This document shows, piece after piece, positions 57,555 through 64,000 of a DNA stretch of 64,000 nt. The first letter of the stretch is position 1. Every line of letters starts with the position of its first letter. The translations under genes were made by a program, and so were the position numbers. Source of the stretch: Candidatus Stahliibacteriota bacterium (GTDB lineage Bacteria; Hydrothermota; Tepidihabitantia; B3-TA06); contig SOJW01000059.1 in NCBI GenBank assembly GCA_004375895.1, positions 1 to 64,000 of the forward strand, in the 5' to 3' direction. Under the pieces are notes generated by a model, which was given only the letters and a program-made list of their open reading frames with translations, did no database searches and was not told the origin of the DNA.

Positions 57555-57777
57555 GGTCCCTGCGTTAAAATCCAAAGATCTGTTGCGCCTCCTGAAAGAC
57601 GCGGGATTCCACGAAGATCATCGTTCGGGAAGCCACGTTATCATGCACTCGGATTCCAGAGGGGCACGAGTAGCTGTCCCTTTCCACCAAAAGGACTTGC
57701 CAATGGGCACCATACAGGCTATCCTGCGGGCGGCCCACCTGGATAGAAGAGAAGTCATGGAACTACTCTATGCCTGA
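57547..57777 (+). CDS. hicA: HicA-type mRNA interferase toxin
   Basis: 76 residues from the ATG at 57547. '[57 protein letters not shown]' is the dsRBD-like HicA fold with the catalytic histidine in SGSH (H30). HicA cleaves mRNA until bound by HicB. An in-frame codon at 57529 would lengthen it by six residues but gives a poor family N-terminus. Its last eight bases overlap the uvrB start. Confidence 0.9.
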   Translation: MNKVPALKSKDLLRLLKDAGFHEDHRSGSHVIMHSDSRGARVAVPFHQKDLPMGTIQAILRAAHLDRREVMELLYA

Positions 57778-59776
57778 ATTCAAGCTGGTAACCGACATGA
57801 CGCCAGCCGGCGATCAGCCCCAGGCGATAAGGGAACTGGTCAATGGGATCAACAGAGGTGATAAGCATCAAACCCTTCTCGGGGTTACTGGATCGGGCAA
57901 GACGTTTGTGATGGCCAACGTTATTCAAGAGGTGCAGCGCCCAACACTTGTGATGAGCCCTAACAAGACCCTTGCCGCCCAGCTATACGGCGAGTATCGC
58001 CAGTTCTTCCCTCACAACGCGGTGGAGTACTTCATCTCTTACTATGACTACTACCAGCCCGAGGCCTACGTACCAGAGTACGACCTCTACATCGAGAAGG
58101 AAGCCGACATCAACGAGGAGATCGAGCGGCTGAGGCTGAGGGCGACCGCATCGCTTCTATCACGCAAAGACGTAATCATAGTTGCCTCTGTATCCTGCAT
58201 CTACAACATCGGCGAACCTCGTGAGTTCGCCGACCGGGTTAAGCTGGTAAAGGTAGGTGATGAGCTGGACAGAGAGGACCTTCTGGCTAATCTTGTTCGT
58301 GAGCAGTACTCGCGAAACGACTACGAGCTGAAGCGCTCGTCGTTCAGGGTTCGGGGCGACGTTGTGGAGATATGGCCGGCGCACGAGGATGTAGCTTTAC
58401 GCATCGAGTTCTTCGGCGAGGAGATAGAGTTCATCAAGCGCTTCAACTCGGTATCAGGCAAGGTGATAGATGAGCCGGAAAGTGTCATGATCTTCCCTGC
58501 GCGGCATTTTATGGTCTCCGAAACCACCCTCAAGGAGGCCTTAGAGAATATTCACGAAGAGATGATCGAACGGGTGGCAGAGTTGGAAGGCCAGGGTAAA
58601 CTTCTTGAGGCGCAGAGACTAAAGACCCGCACCAAGTATGACATCGAGATGCTGCGCGAGGTCGGTTACTGCCCGGGGATCGAGAATTATTCCCGACATC
58701 TTTCAGGCAGAGCCCCGGGTTCACGCCCGTGGTGCCTTCTGGACTACTTCCCCAAGGATTTTTTGACCATCATGGACGAATCGCACGTAGGCCTGCCTCA
58801 GGTCGACGGGATGTACAAGGGCGATCGCTTCCGCAAGGAGAACCTGGTAAATCACGGCTTCCGCCTGCCTTCGGCTTTGGATAACCGGCCCTTGAAGTTT
58901 GCAGAGTTCGAGTCACTGGTCGGACAGCGCATCTACACCTCGGCCACACCTGGAGCCTACGAGCTTATCAACTCCAAGGATCGGGTTATTGACCTGGTGG
59001 TACGGCCTACCGGTTTGGTTGATCCTCCCATGGAAATCCGACCTACTGCCAACCAGGTGGATGATTTAATCGAGGAGATACGAATACGCGCTGAACGCAA
59101 TGAGAGGACTCTAGTCACCACCCTTACCAAGCGCATGGCCGAGGATTTGGCAACCTACCTTGCTGAGATGGGGCTGCGGGTGCACTACATGCACTCGGAG
59201 ATCAACGCGCTTGAGCGTGTAGAGCTTCTGCGCGGGCTGCGATTAGGCGAGTTCGACGTGCTGGTAGGCATCAACCTGTTGCGTGAGGGGCTGGATCTGC
59301 CCGAGGTCTCGCTTGTGGCCATACTCGACGCGGACAAGGAGGGGTTCCTGCGCGATACACGCTCGCTCATCCAGACCTCAGGACGCGCCGCGCGCAATGT
59401 GGAAGGGCTGGTGCTCCTTTATGCGGACAGGGTTACAAACTCCATGCGGGCGGCGATTGACGAGTCCGAACGCCGACGCAAAAAACAGATCAGATACAAC
59501 ACCGAACACGGGATCACGCCGCAGACCATCAAAAAGTCCATTGAGCAGGTGATGGCCACCACAGGGGTTGCCGACGCCAGGAAGGTTGAGGAGCTTGACC
59601 TCGGGCACGAGCCCAAAGACGAGGAGGAGCGTCTGGCGACGATCGCCAGATTGCAGGAGGAGATGAAGGAAGCGGCGGATCAGTTGGATTTCGAGAAAGC
59701 AGTCATCTACCGCGACCGCATCTCAGAACTCAAGCTGAAGATCGACAAGGAGGTCTTGAAAAGAGGGCGTCGGTGA
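57770..59776 (+). CDS. uvrB: Excinuclease ABC subunit B
   Basis: 668 residues. '[14 protein letters not shown]', Walker A '[15 protein letters not shown]' (about 39-53), beta-hairpin '[36 protein letters not shown]', '[13 protein letters not shown]', '[11 protein letters not shown]', '[31 protein letters not shown]', '[12 protein letters not shown]' and a C-terminal UVR motif ('[28 protein letters not shown]'). UvrB verifies DNA damage and recruits UvrC. The ATG at 57770 starts inside hicA, so uvrB is probably translated by coupling to the toxin gene; no separate promoter was found. Confidence 0.97.
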   Translation: MPEFKLVTDMTPAGDQPQAIRELVNGINRGDKHQTLLGVTGSGKTFVMANVIQEVQRPTLVMSPNKTLAAQLYGEYRQFFPHNAVEYFISYYDYYQPEAYVPEYDLYIEKEADINEEIERLRLRATASLLSRKDVIIVASVSCIYNIGEPREFADRVKLVKVGDELDREDLLANLVREQYSRNDYELKRSSFRVRGDVVEIWPAHEDVALRIEFFGEEIEFIKRFNSVSGKVIDEPESVMIFPARHFMVSETTLKEALENIHEEMIERVAELEGQGKLLEAQRLKTRTKYDIEMLREVGYCPGIENYSRHLSGRAPGSRPWCLLDYFPKDFLTIMDESHVGLPQVDGMYKGDRFRKENLVNHGFRLPSALDNRPLKFAEFESLVGQRIYTSATPGAYELINSKDRVIDLVVRPTGLVDPPMEIRPTANQVDDLIEEIRIRAERNERTLVTTLTKRMAEDLATYLAEMGLRVHYMHSEINALERVELLRGLRLGEFDVLVGINLLREGLDLPEVSLVAILDADKEGFLRDTRSLIQTSGRAARNVEGLVLLYADRVTNSMRAAIDESERRRKKQIRYNTEHGITPQTIKKSIEQVMATTGVADARKVEELDLGHEPKDEEERLATIARLQEEMKEAADQLDFEKAVIYRDRISELKLKIDKEVLKRGRR

Positions 59777-59783
59777 ATATAAT
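59756..59783 (+). promoter_or_regulatory. Promoter of the gene at 59828
   Basis: TTGAAA (59756-59761), 16-bp spacer, TATAAT (59778-59783), overlapping the end of uvrB. An AAAAGGAG site precedes the ATG. Confidence 0.6.
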
Positions 59784-59827
59784 CACACGTAGAGGTGTAT
59801 AGATTGTAAACCTCAAAAGGAGAAGCA

Positions 59828-60973
59828 ATGCATTTAGAGGACAGACCTAAGAGAAGGCGGTTTTGGGGGACGTGGTGGTGGCCATTAGCAACTCTTGGGA
59901 TCGGAATAATCCTAAGTCTAGCTGCGGCAGCCTTCGTAGGCCCTTGGTTTAATCAACTATCAACCATAACTAGACCCGCAGGTTTCGTAAGTTACGAACC
60001 CGGAGGTAATGTACTTTCCGTCTTCAACGATCGTGGTGAATTAATGGCAAAAAACTGGTACATCCCCATGGGAATAGATACGGCTTTTGTCGTCAAGAAC
60101 AACTCTGAATCTAGGCCTAGAATCGCTATAGGTACAAATAACGGAAGAATACTCCAAATTCATCCCAACACAAGGAAGAGAAAACCCATTTCACCAAACG
60201 AAGGATTCGAACTCTACGTAGATTCGGTCATGCAACAGATAACGACTCAGAGTCATGCTTTTGATGTTGAAAGAATGGGAACACTCGATTGGAATGGAGA
60301 CGGAACCCCAGAAATATTCGCAATAGGAAACGACCTCCACTGGGGTATAGGTAGAGTAGTTGTGCTCGATGAGAACTTGAACCTCTTGTATGACTACTGG
60401 AATCCAGGAAAAATAAGGAACGCCATAGCCGTAAACATGGATGAAGACGGAGATGAAGAGTTAGCCGTCTACGGATTCAATAATAAAATGCCTCGAGATG
60501 TGCCTTGGGCAGGCACGAAACACTTCTATTACGGGTTAACTTACACACTGCTTGACAGAGAAAGACCCTGGGGACAAGCACCGGAGCCTTTTTCCGTAGC
60601 GCCCAAAGCTGGAAAACCTGGCGCACCCGTGTGGTTTTTAACCTGGATTGGACCTGCAGCTAAACAAAGCGGTATTGCCTACGGTTTTGAAATAGAAAGC
60701 TCTTCAGTAGAAGGAAAACCTATACCAACGGTTCGCTTCTTCCAAACTTTAGGACTCATAATCAACATAGACGCTAAAGGGGATATGGTGGCTTTACGCC
60801 CAGACAATACCTTACCTTGCCTTAAGGCCTATTTCTATTCGAATCAGTTTCCTGAGCCGTGGCTTCTAAAGTTTATGGAAAAAGACGGCAAATTAGTCGA
60901 AGATACAATCTTCTTAAAACAACCGGTGATTGACTCAGGCTGGTTGAAAAGAAAGTGTCCTCATGTCAGATAA
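59828..60973 (+). CDS. Membrane-anchored FG-GAP-like protein, A-rich gene
   Basis: 381 residues. A basic N-terminus (MHLEDRPKRRRFWG) precedes one membrane segment (about 20-42), giving a type II anchor with a large outer domain. 'TLDWNGDGTPEIFAIGNDL' and 'AVNMDEDGDEELAVYGF' are two FG-GAP-like calcium loops, and the region between reads like propeller blades. No sorting domain. The gene is visibly richer in A and in AGA/GGA/ATA codons than uvrB next door, suggesting a different history such as recent transfer. It is followed by a terminator at 60989. Function unknown. Confidence 0.6.
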   Translation: MHLEDRPKRRRFWGTWWWPLATLGIGIILSLAAAAFVGPWFNQLSTITRPAGFVSYEPGGNVLSVFNDRGELMAKNWYIPMGIDTAFVVKNNSESRPRIAIGTNNGRILQIHPNTRKRKPISPNEGFELYVDSVMQQITTQSHAFDVERMGTLDWNGDGTPEIFAIGNDLHWGIGRVVVLDENLNLLYDYWNPGKIRNAIAVNMDEDGDEELAVYGFNNKMPRDVPWAGTKHFYYGLTYTLLDRERPWGQAPEPFSVAPKAGKPGAPVWFLTWIGPAAKQSGIAYGFEIESSSVEGKPIPTVRFFQTLGLIINIDAKGDMVALRPDNTLPCLKAYFYSNQFPEPWLLKFMEKDGKLVEDTIFLKQPVIDSGWLKRKCPHVR

Positions 60974-60988
60974 TTCTTAACCAACCCA

Positions 60989-61015
60989 GCGGGGCTTGCG
61001 CCCCGCATTCTTTTT
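60989..61015 (+). terminator. Rho-independent terminator
   Basis: GCGGGGC, loop TTGC, GCCCCGC, ATTC then TTTTT, 16 bases after the stop of the A-rich gene. The minus-strand gene converges here; on that strand there is no T-run. Confidence 0.85.
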
Positions 61016-61295
61016 AACTAATCCTTTTCGCGAGTTCGCGGCCCAGATCGGTTAGCCCGAACTCTGCGCCGGATTTAGCAACCCAGCCTGAAGCCTTCAG
61101 CAGCTTGAGAGAGGCCCGAACCGCACCCTCAAGGGCATAATCCGGTATACGGTCAGCAACAAGTAAGCCCACCGCCTCCAATAATTGGTCGAACTTGATG
61201 GGTCCCTTGGAGTCGGAAAGGGTCTTTACGATCGCACAAGAAACGTTTGTGCGCTTGAAGAATTCAACTAAGGAATCTTCAAGGGACTGAGTCAT
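61014..61295 (-). CDS. Small winged-helix-like protein
   Basis: 93 residues. 'NVSCAIVKTLSDSKGPIKFDQLLEAV' followed by 'LEGAVRASLKLLKASGWVAKSGAEFGLTDLGRELAKRI' fits a winged-helix DNA-binding fold, as in MarR/PadR-like or phage-type regulators. No cofactor site is visible. A strong AAGGAGGAAG site precedes the ATG. It is probably a regulator of itself or of the neighbouring surface genes, but that is inference. Confidence 0.5.
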   Translation of the reverse strand: MTQSLEDSLVEFFKRTNVSCAIVKTLSDSKGPIKFDQLLEAVGLLVADRIPDYALEGAVRASLKLLKASGWVAKSGAEFGLTDLGRELAKRIS

Positions 61296-61329
61296 AATAC
61301 TTCCTCCTTAAGTTTGTCAAACCGCCCGA

Positions 61330-62175
61330 TCAATCAAGTGACGTCAACAACCCTGCGATCTCGGAGGCGTGGATCAAGCGATAGGCCGGCAAAACCCTCT
61401 CTCTATAGGATTTCGAGTGGTGAAACGGACCGTTAGTGACCATATCCGGTTCTATTCCAACCGACCGGGACTGGGGTAGTATGCGAGCCTCACGCCTTGC
61501 GCGATCCGCGGTAACGACCTCTGCTGAGCGCTTCACCGCTTCAAATAGTCTGTTTAGATCTATCCCAAGTTCCTTGCAGGGCCTCAGATTGATGCGGTAA
61601 AGGTCACCTTCAGGCGAGATTCGCTCTGCAAGCGGCTCACCCGTAACACCCGTACCCGTAACACACCCACCCGTAACACTCGTAACGCCCATAACACACT
61701 TCTCTCCTGCCTCGCTTTCCGGTTCTATGGAATCCCATTCGTTCTCTAGGCACTTCCACGCCGCTTCAGAATCGGATAAAAGATGCCCACCGCCGTAGAC
61801 CGCCTGGAAGATAAGCTTGAGTTTGTCGGCCTCCTCCAGCTTCCCATGGAGTAATTCCTGTTCTGCAATAATATCTGGAAAGGATGTTGCGGGTGAAAGA
61901 TCGTTCGGGGGTTTAGGAAAAGAATAGGGGGGGAAGGCTGAACCTACTATCTCGCGGGACAACCTGGAGTGCTTCACCCTGACATCACCTACAGCGAGCT
62001 CTTGGGATCGCTTAAGGATAACCTCAACAACCCTCCGGTAGGCTTTACTTCGTCTATCCACATCGAGATCACCCAGCACAAAGGTTGAAAGAACAAATCT
62101 ACCCGAAGCAAAGAAGATACTGGTAGGAGGCAGGCTGCCTTCCCGGGTAGGTTCAAGCCAGAGCAGTTCAGCCAC
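61330..62175 (-). CDS. Uncharacterised protein with a Val-Thr-Gly insertion
   Basis: 281 residues. I do not recognise the family. The first 160 residues are mixed alpha/beta ('TSIFFASGRFVLSTFVLGDLDVDRRSKAYRRVVEVILKRSQEL'). A low-complexity insert follows ('VMGVTSVTGGCVTGTGVTG', about 164-182), encoded by tandem GTAACAC(C)C-type units on the plus strand (61640-61695). The C-terminal 95 residues contain 'LYRINLRPCKELGIDLNRLFEAVKRSAEVVTADRARREARI'. It begins five bases after the C25 peptidase stop and is probably co-transcribed. No signal peptide, so the protein is likely cytoplasmic. Confidence 0.55.
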   Translation of the reverse strand: MAELLWLEPTREGSLPPTSIFFASGRFVLSTFVLGDLDVDRRSKAYRRVVEVILKRSQELAVGDVRVKHSRLSREIVGSAFPPYSFPKPPNDLSPATSFPDIIAEQELLHGKLEEADKLKLIFQAVYGGGHLLSDSEAAWKCLENEWDSIEPESEAGEKCVMGVTSVTGGCVTGTGVTGEPLAERISPEGDLYRINLRPCKELGIDLNRLFEAVKRSAEVVTADRARREARILPQSRSVGIEPDMVTNGPFHHSKSYRERVLPAYRLIHASEIAGLLTSLD

Positions 62176-62180
62176 TGCAG

Positions 62181-64000
62181 TTAATGAACGACGATGAACT
62201 TTCCGGTAACCGCGGTACGTGCGTTAGGAAGCAGCCGCGCGTCTTCGCTTTCTGCGCTCAAGCGGTAGATGTAGACCCCGTTAGGCAGCGCTCTGCCGGA
62301 AGCATCTAAACCATCCCAAGGATAGGTGCCGAATCCGGCAGGATAGGAGAACCCAGGCAACCGGCGCACCAGCCGACCGCTTACCGTGAAGATCTGTATC
62401 GTTACCCTTGAGGCGGCACTCAACTCGAACGTAAACTCAGCTGTAGTAGAAACAGGGTTGGGATAAACCAGTGGATCTTCGATCTTAAGCTCGCGAATAA
62501 AAGAGGTGTAGAGGGTAAGCTCATAGTCTTTTGTATTAAGCAGATTGTCAACCGCGTGCAGGGTAAGATCATTTTCTTCGCTGGTAAGATCAACAGGGAT
62601 ATCTGCAGCCCCTCTCGTTGCAAGACCATCGCCAGTCACCTCATACTCGAAATAGTTCGCCAGATCGATAACCTTATTATTGATCACAAGGCTAAGTGAG
62701 TCACCCTCCCAGCCGGCCAGGCCGGTAAGGTTTATCCCTGAGGGATCTTCAAGTTCAACTGTGAGAGTAAAGTATGGAGGCACCGTATCCCCGTCAACGA
62801 CTTCCACTTCATTTGCTAAGAAACGAGCCTTGGGACCTTCGTAGTCAGTTACTGTCCAGCCAACACTATCCACCTCGATCCCGTCGATAAGGTAGGTATA
62901 GATTGAGTCCTCGTCAGCACAGACCACGTGCCAGTAGGCGGAATCTCCTTTGCTTATACCAGCCGGCACGATAAACCGAAGTGTTCGCCCTCCAGCATCA
63001 AGCCCACCACGGGCGCGGTAAAGCAGCTCTCCCTTAGCGTAGTAAGTCTCCGTTATTCCAGAAGATGTCTTTCTCACCCAACTTCCGTAAGCAGAAGAAA
63101 ACCACTTCCCCGAAGTTACTGGTGGCTCAAATGAGATCACTGCGGTATCTCCTGTAATAAAGCTATCGACCTGTGAACTTAAACTGCGTGCAGTGGGAAA
63201 AAGCAATGGTGTACCAGGATCGCCGAACAGGACATACAGGCTACTCTGGGTAGCTATACTAAAAAAGAGATCGCCGGCATTCAAATCCTTTATGTTACGG
63301 AATGCGCGAACCAGGCTGTCCGCGAGTAGCTTGTTAGAACCGGCCCCGGTTCCCTTGGTAGCCGCAATGGCGGCGATCACGCCTCCTGCTTCGCTACGGA
63401 GAAGTTCCTCTGCAACACACTCCCAGCGGGTATCCTCGAAACGACCCACTCCGCACGAACAGAACAAGGCAAGTGGGAGTTTGTTACCGTTGCGTACCTT
63501 TGGAACGTCGGTATTCATGAACACCTTCTCATGGGTCAGCTGGCTTCCGTTACCATGTCCGAAGAAAAACCAAAGCAACGCCCCTTGATTCAACGCATCA
63601 ATCAGCGCCTTTTCGGCGTCGGGCTTCTTTCCACCGACGAGTGCGTAATCGGAAAGATAAACCTTGACTGGATCGAACTCCGGGGAAAGCAGTTTGGCAA
63701 TACTTTCGTTTGCAGGTATATGATTCATCCCTGAGTCTATCTCCGAAGGCGTGCCCTTGTAGTAATCGTCGGCAAGCAAGAGTACCCTGGTACTCCAAGC
63801 CTCGCGCGGGGCGGATTCGTAGGCCTTTATCTTATTGAGGGCGTCATAAGCCTCTCGAAGGTCGCGTGCGGTTATCCGCGCTATCGACATTTCAGGAAAA
63901 AACGTCCCTTCCTCGTCGAACTCCACAAACCAGCCTTCATTAGCGGCGGCCTGAGACGCGTAAACATTGGGATCGATCACGTAACCCGAGGTGTAGATTA
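62181..64000 (-). CDS. C25 (gingipain/PorU-like) cysteine peptidase with sorting-type C-terminus, partial
   Basis: At least 606 residues; the frame is open through the right window edge, so the N-terminus is missing. The catalytic dyad of family C25 is visible: His in 'LLWFFFGHGNGSQLTHE' and Cys in 'PLALFCSCGVGRFED', as in gingipains and the type IX sortase PorU. 'GDPGTPLLFPT' follows, then beta-rich Ig-like domains. The C-terminus ('VYPNPVSTTAEFTFELSAASRVTIQIFTVSGRLVRRL...ALPNGVYIYRLSAES...VTGKFIVVH') is a type IX-like sorting domain. Either a secreted protease or PorU itself, which also keeps such a domain uncleaved. An in-frame GTG at 63978-63980 is not the real start, because upstream codons still read like C25 sequence. 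Confidence 0.85.
   Translation of the reverse strand, partial: IYTSGYVIDPNVYASQAAANEGWFVEFDEEGTFFPEMSIARITARDLREAYDALNKIKAYESAPREAWSTRVLLLADDYYKGTPSEIDSGMNHIPANESIAKLLSPEFDPVKVYLSDYALVGGKKPDAEKALIDALNQGALLWFFFGHGNGSQLTHEKVFMNTDVPKVRNGNKLPLALFCSCGVGRFEDTRWECVAEELLRSEAGGVIAAIAATKGTGAGSNKLLADSLVRAFRNIKDLNAGDLFFSIATQSSLYVLFGDPGTPLLFPTARSLSSQVDSFITGDTAVISFEPPVTSGKWFSSAYGSWVRKTSSGITETYYAKGELLYRARGGLDAGGRTLRFIVPAGISKGDSAYWHVVCADEDSIYTYLIDGIEVDSVGWTVTDYEGPKARFLANEVEVVDGDTVPPYFTLTVELEDPSGINLTGLAGWEGDSLSLVINNKVIDLANYFEYEVTGDGLATRGAADIPVDLTSEENDLTLHAVDNLLNTKDYELTLYTSFIRELKIEDPLVYPNPVSTTAEFTFELSAASRVTIQIFTVSGRLVRRLPGFSYPAGFGTYPWDGLDASGRALPNGVYIYRLSAESEDARLLPNARTAVTGKFIVVH

Noticed and set aside
61296-61318. 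TTGACA on the minus strand just before the winged-helix gene at 61295
   Set aside because: Any -10 at correct spacing would overlap the start codon while a strong ribosome site sits between, so a promoter here is not consistent. It may be a chance match.

Overview
The window looks like a chromosomal segment of a Gram-negative, probably anaerobic bacterium from an uncultured, FCB-like candidate phylum. WOR-3/Stahlbacteria or Cloacimonadota-type lineages fit best; this is an inference and there is no 16S gene here. Signs of an outer membrane are a BamD-like protein, several lipoboxes, a PorV/FadL-like barrel and five secreted proteins ending in the 'PNP...GVY...R...K.V..R' sorting domain used by type IX-like secretion. 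A gingipain-type C25 peptidase lies at the right edge. Type 1B dihydroorotate dehydrogenase (PyrD plus the Fe-S/FAD subunit PyrK) suits an anaerobe.

Layout. 1-2.1 kb is an accessory patch: a HEPN/MNT toxin-antitoxin pair between two identical direct repeats of at least 162 bp, each holding an 11-bp periodic array, followed by three families of palindromic repeats. 2.1-5.2 kb holds a membrane methyltransferase and a class II aldolase/zinc dehydrogenase pair. 5.3-14.7 kb holds secreted propeller proteins, tRNA-Leu, rnc, a PrsW protease and a diguanylate cyclase. 14.8-23.3 kb is one long plus-strand run: thrS-infC-rpmI-rplT-pheS, a TPR lipoprotein, then pyrK-pyrD-pyrF-pyrE. 23.3-27.2 kb is a minus-strand run (divIVA, punA, TPR lipoprotein, bamD-like, nadD, H1-like). 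27.5-34 kb has tatD, a TonB-like protein, then recJ, pgeF-like, EcfT-like, truA and a small transaldolase. 34-39.7 kb is a surface-polysaccharide cluster (two GT4 glycosyltransferases, a flippase, a FemAB-like transferase, a DegT aminotransferase). 39.8-44.8 kb has three secreted/lipoproteins. 44.9-46.7 kb is a solitary OLD-like ATPase/TOPRIM gene. 46.7-53.2 kb (minus) is a TPR gene, an orphan solute-binding protein, a large SRP RNA, then dnaX-ebfC-recR-nfo-GT2. 53.3-57.2 kb has trmI, a histidine kinase, a GT9-like gene and nadC. 57.3-59.8 kb is hicB-hicA-uvrB. The right end has an A-rich membrane protein gene, two uncharacterised genes and the C25 peptidase, cut by the window edge.

The most interesting window-wide signal is transcriptional and translational. 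Promoters are very uniform (near-invariant TTGACA, mostly a 16-bp spacer, TANNNT). In twelve of them, on both strands, the first in-frame start codon lies only 5-7 bases after the -10 hexamer, just where transcription should begin. These mRNAs should be leaderless, and none of these starts has a Shine-Dalgarno sequence. Genes inside operons, and first genes with a longer 5' leader, usually carry GGAGG-type sites or overlap their neighbours. Two variations stand out: a leaderless 7-codon minigene coupled to the aldolase gene, and rnc, whose GTG begins one base after the 3' end of tRNA-Leu, so that tRNA maturation alone would make its mRNA leaderless.
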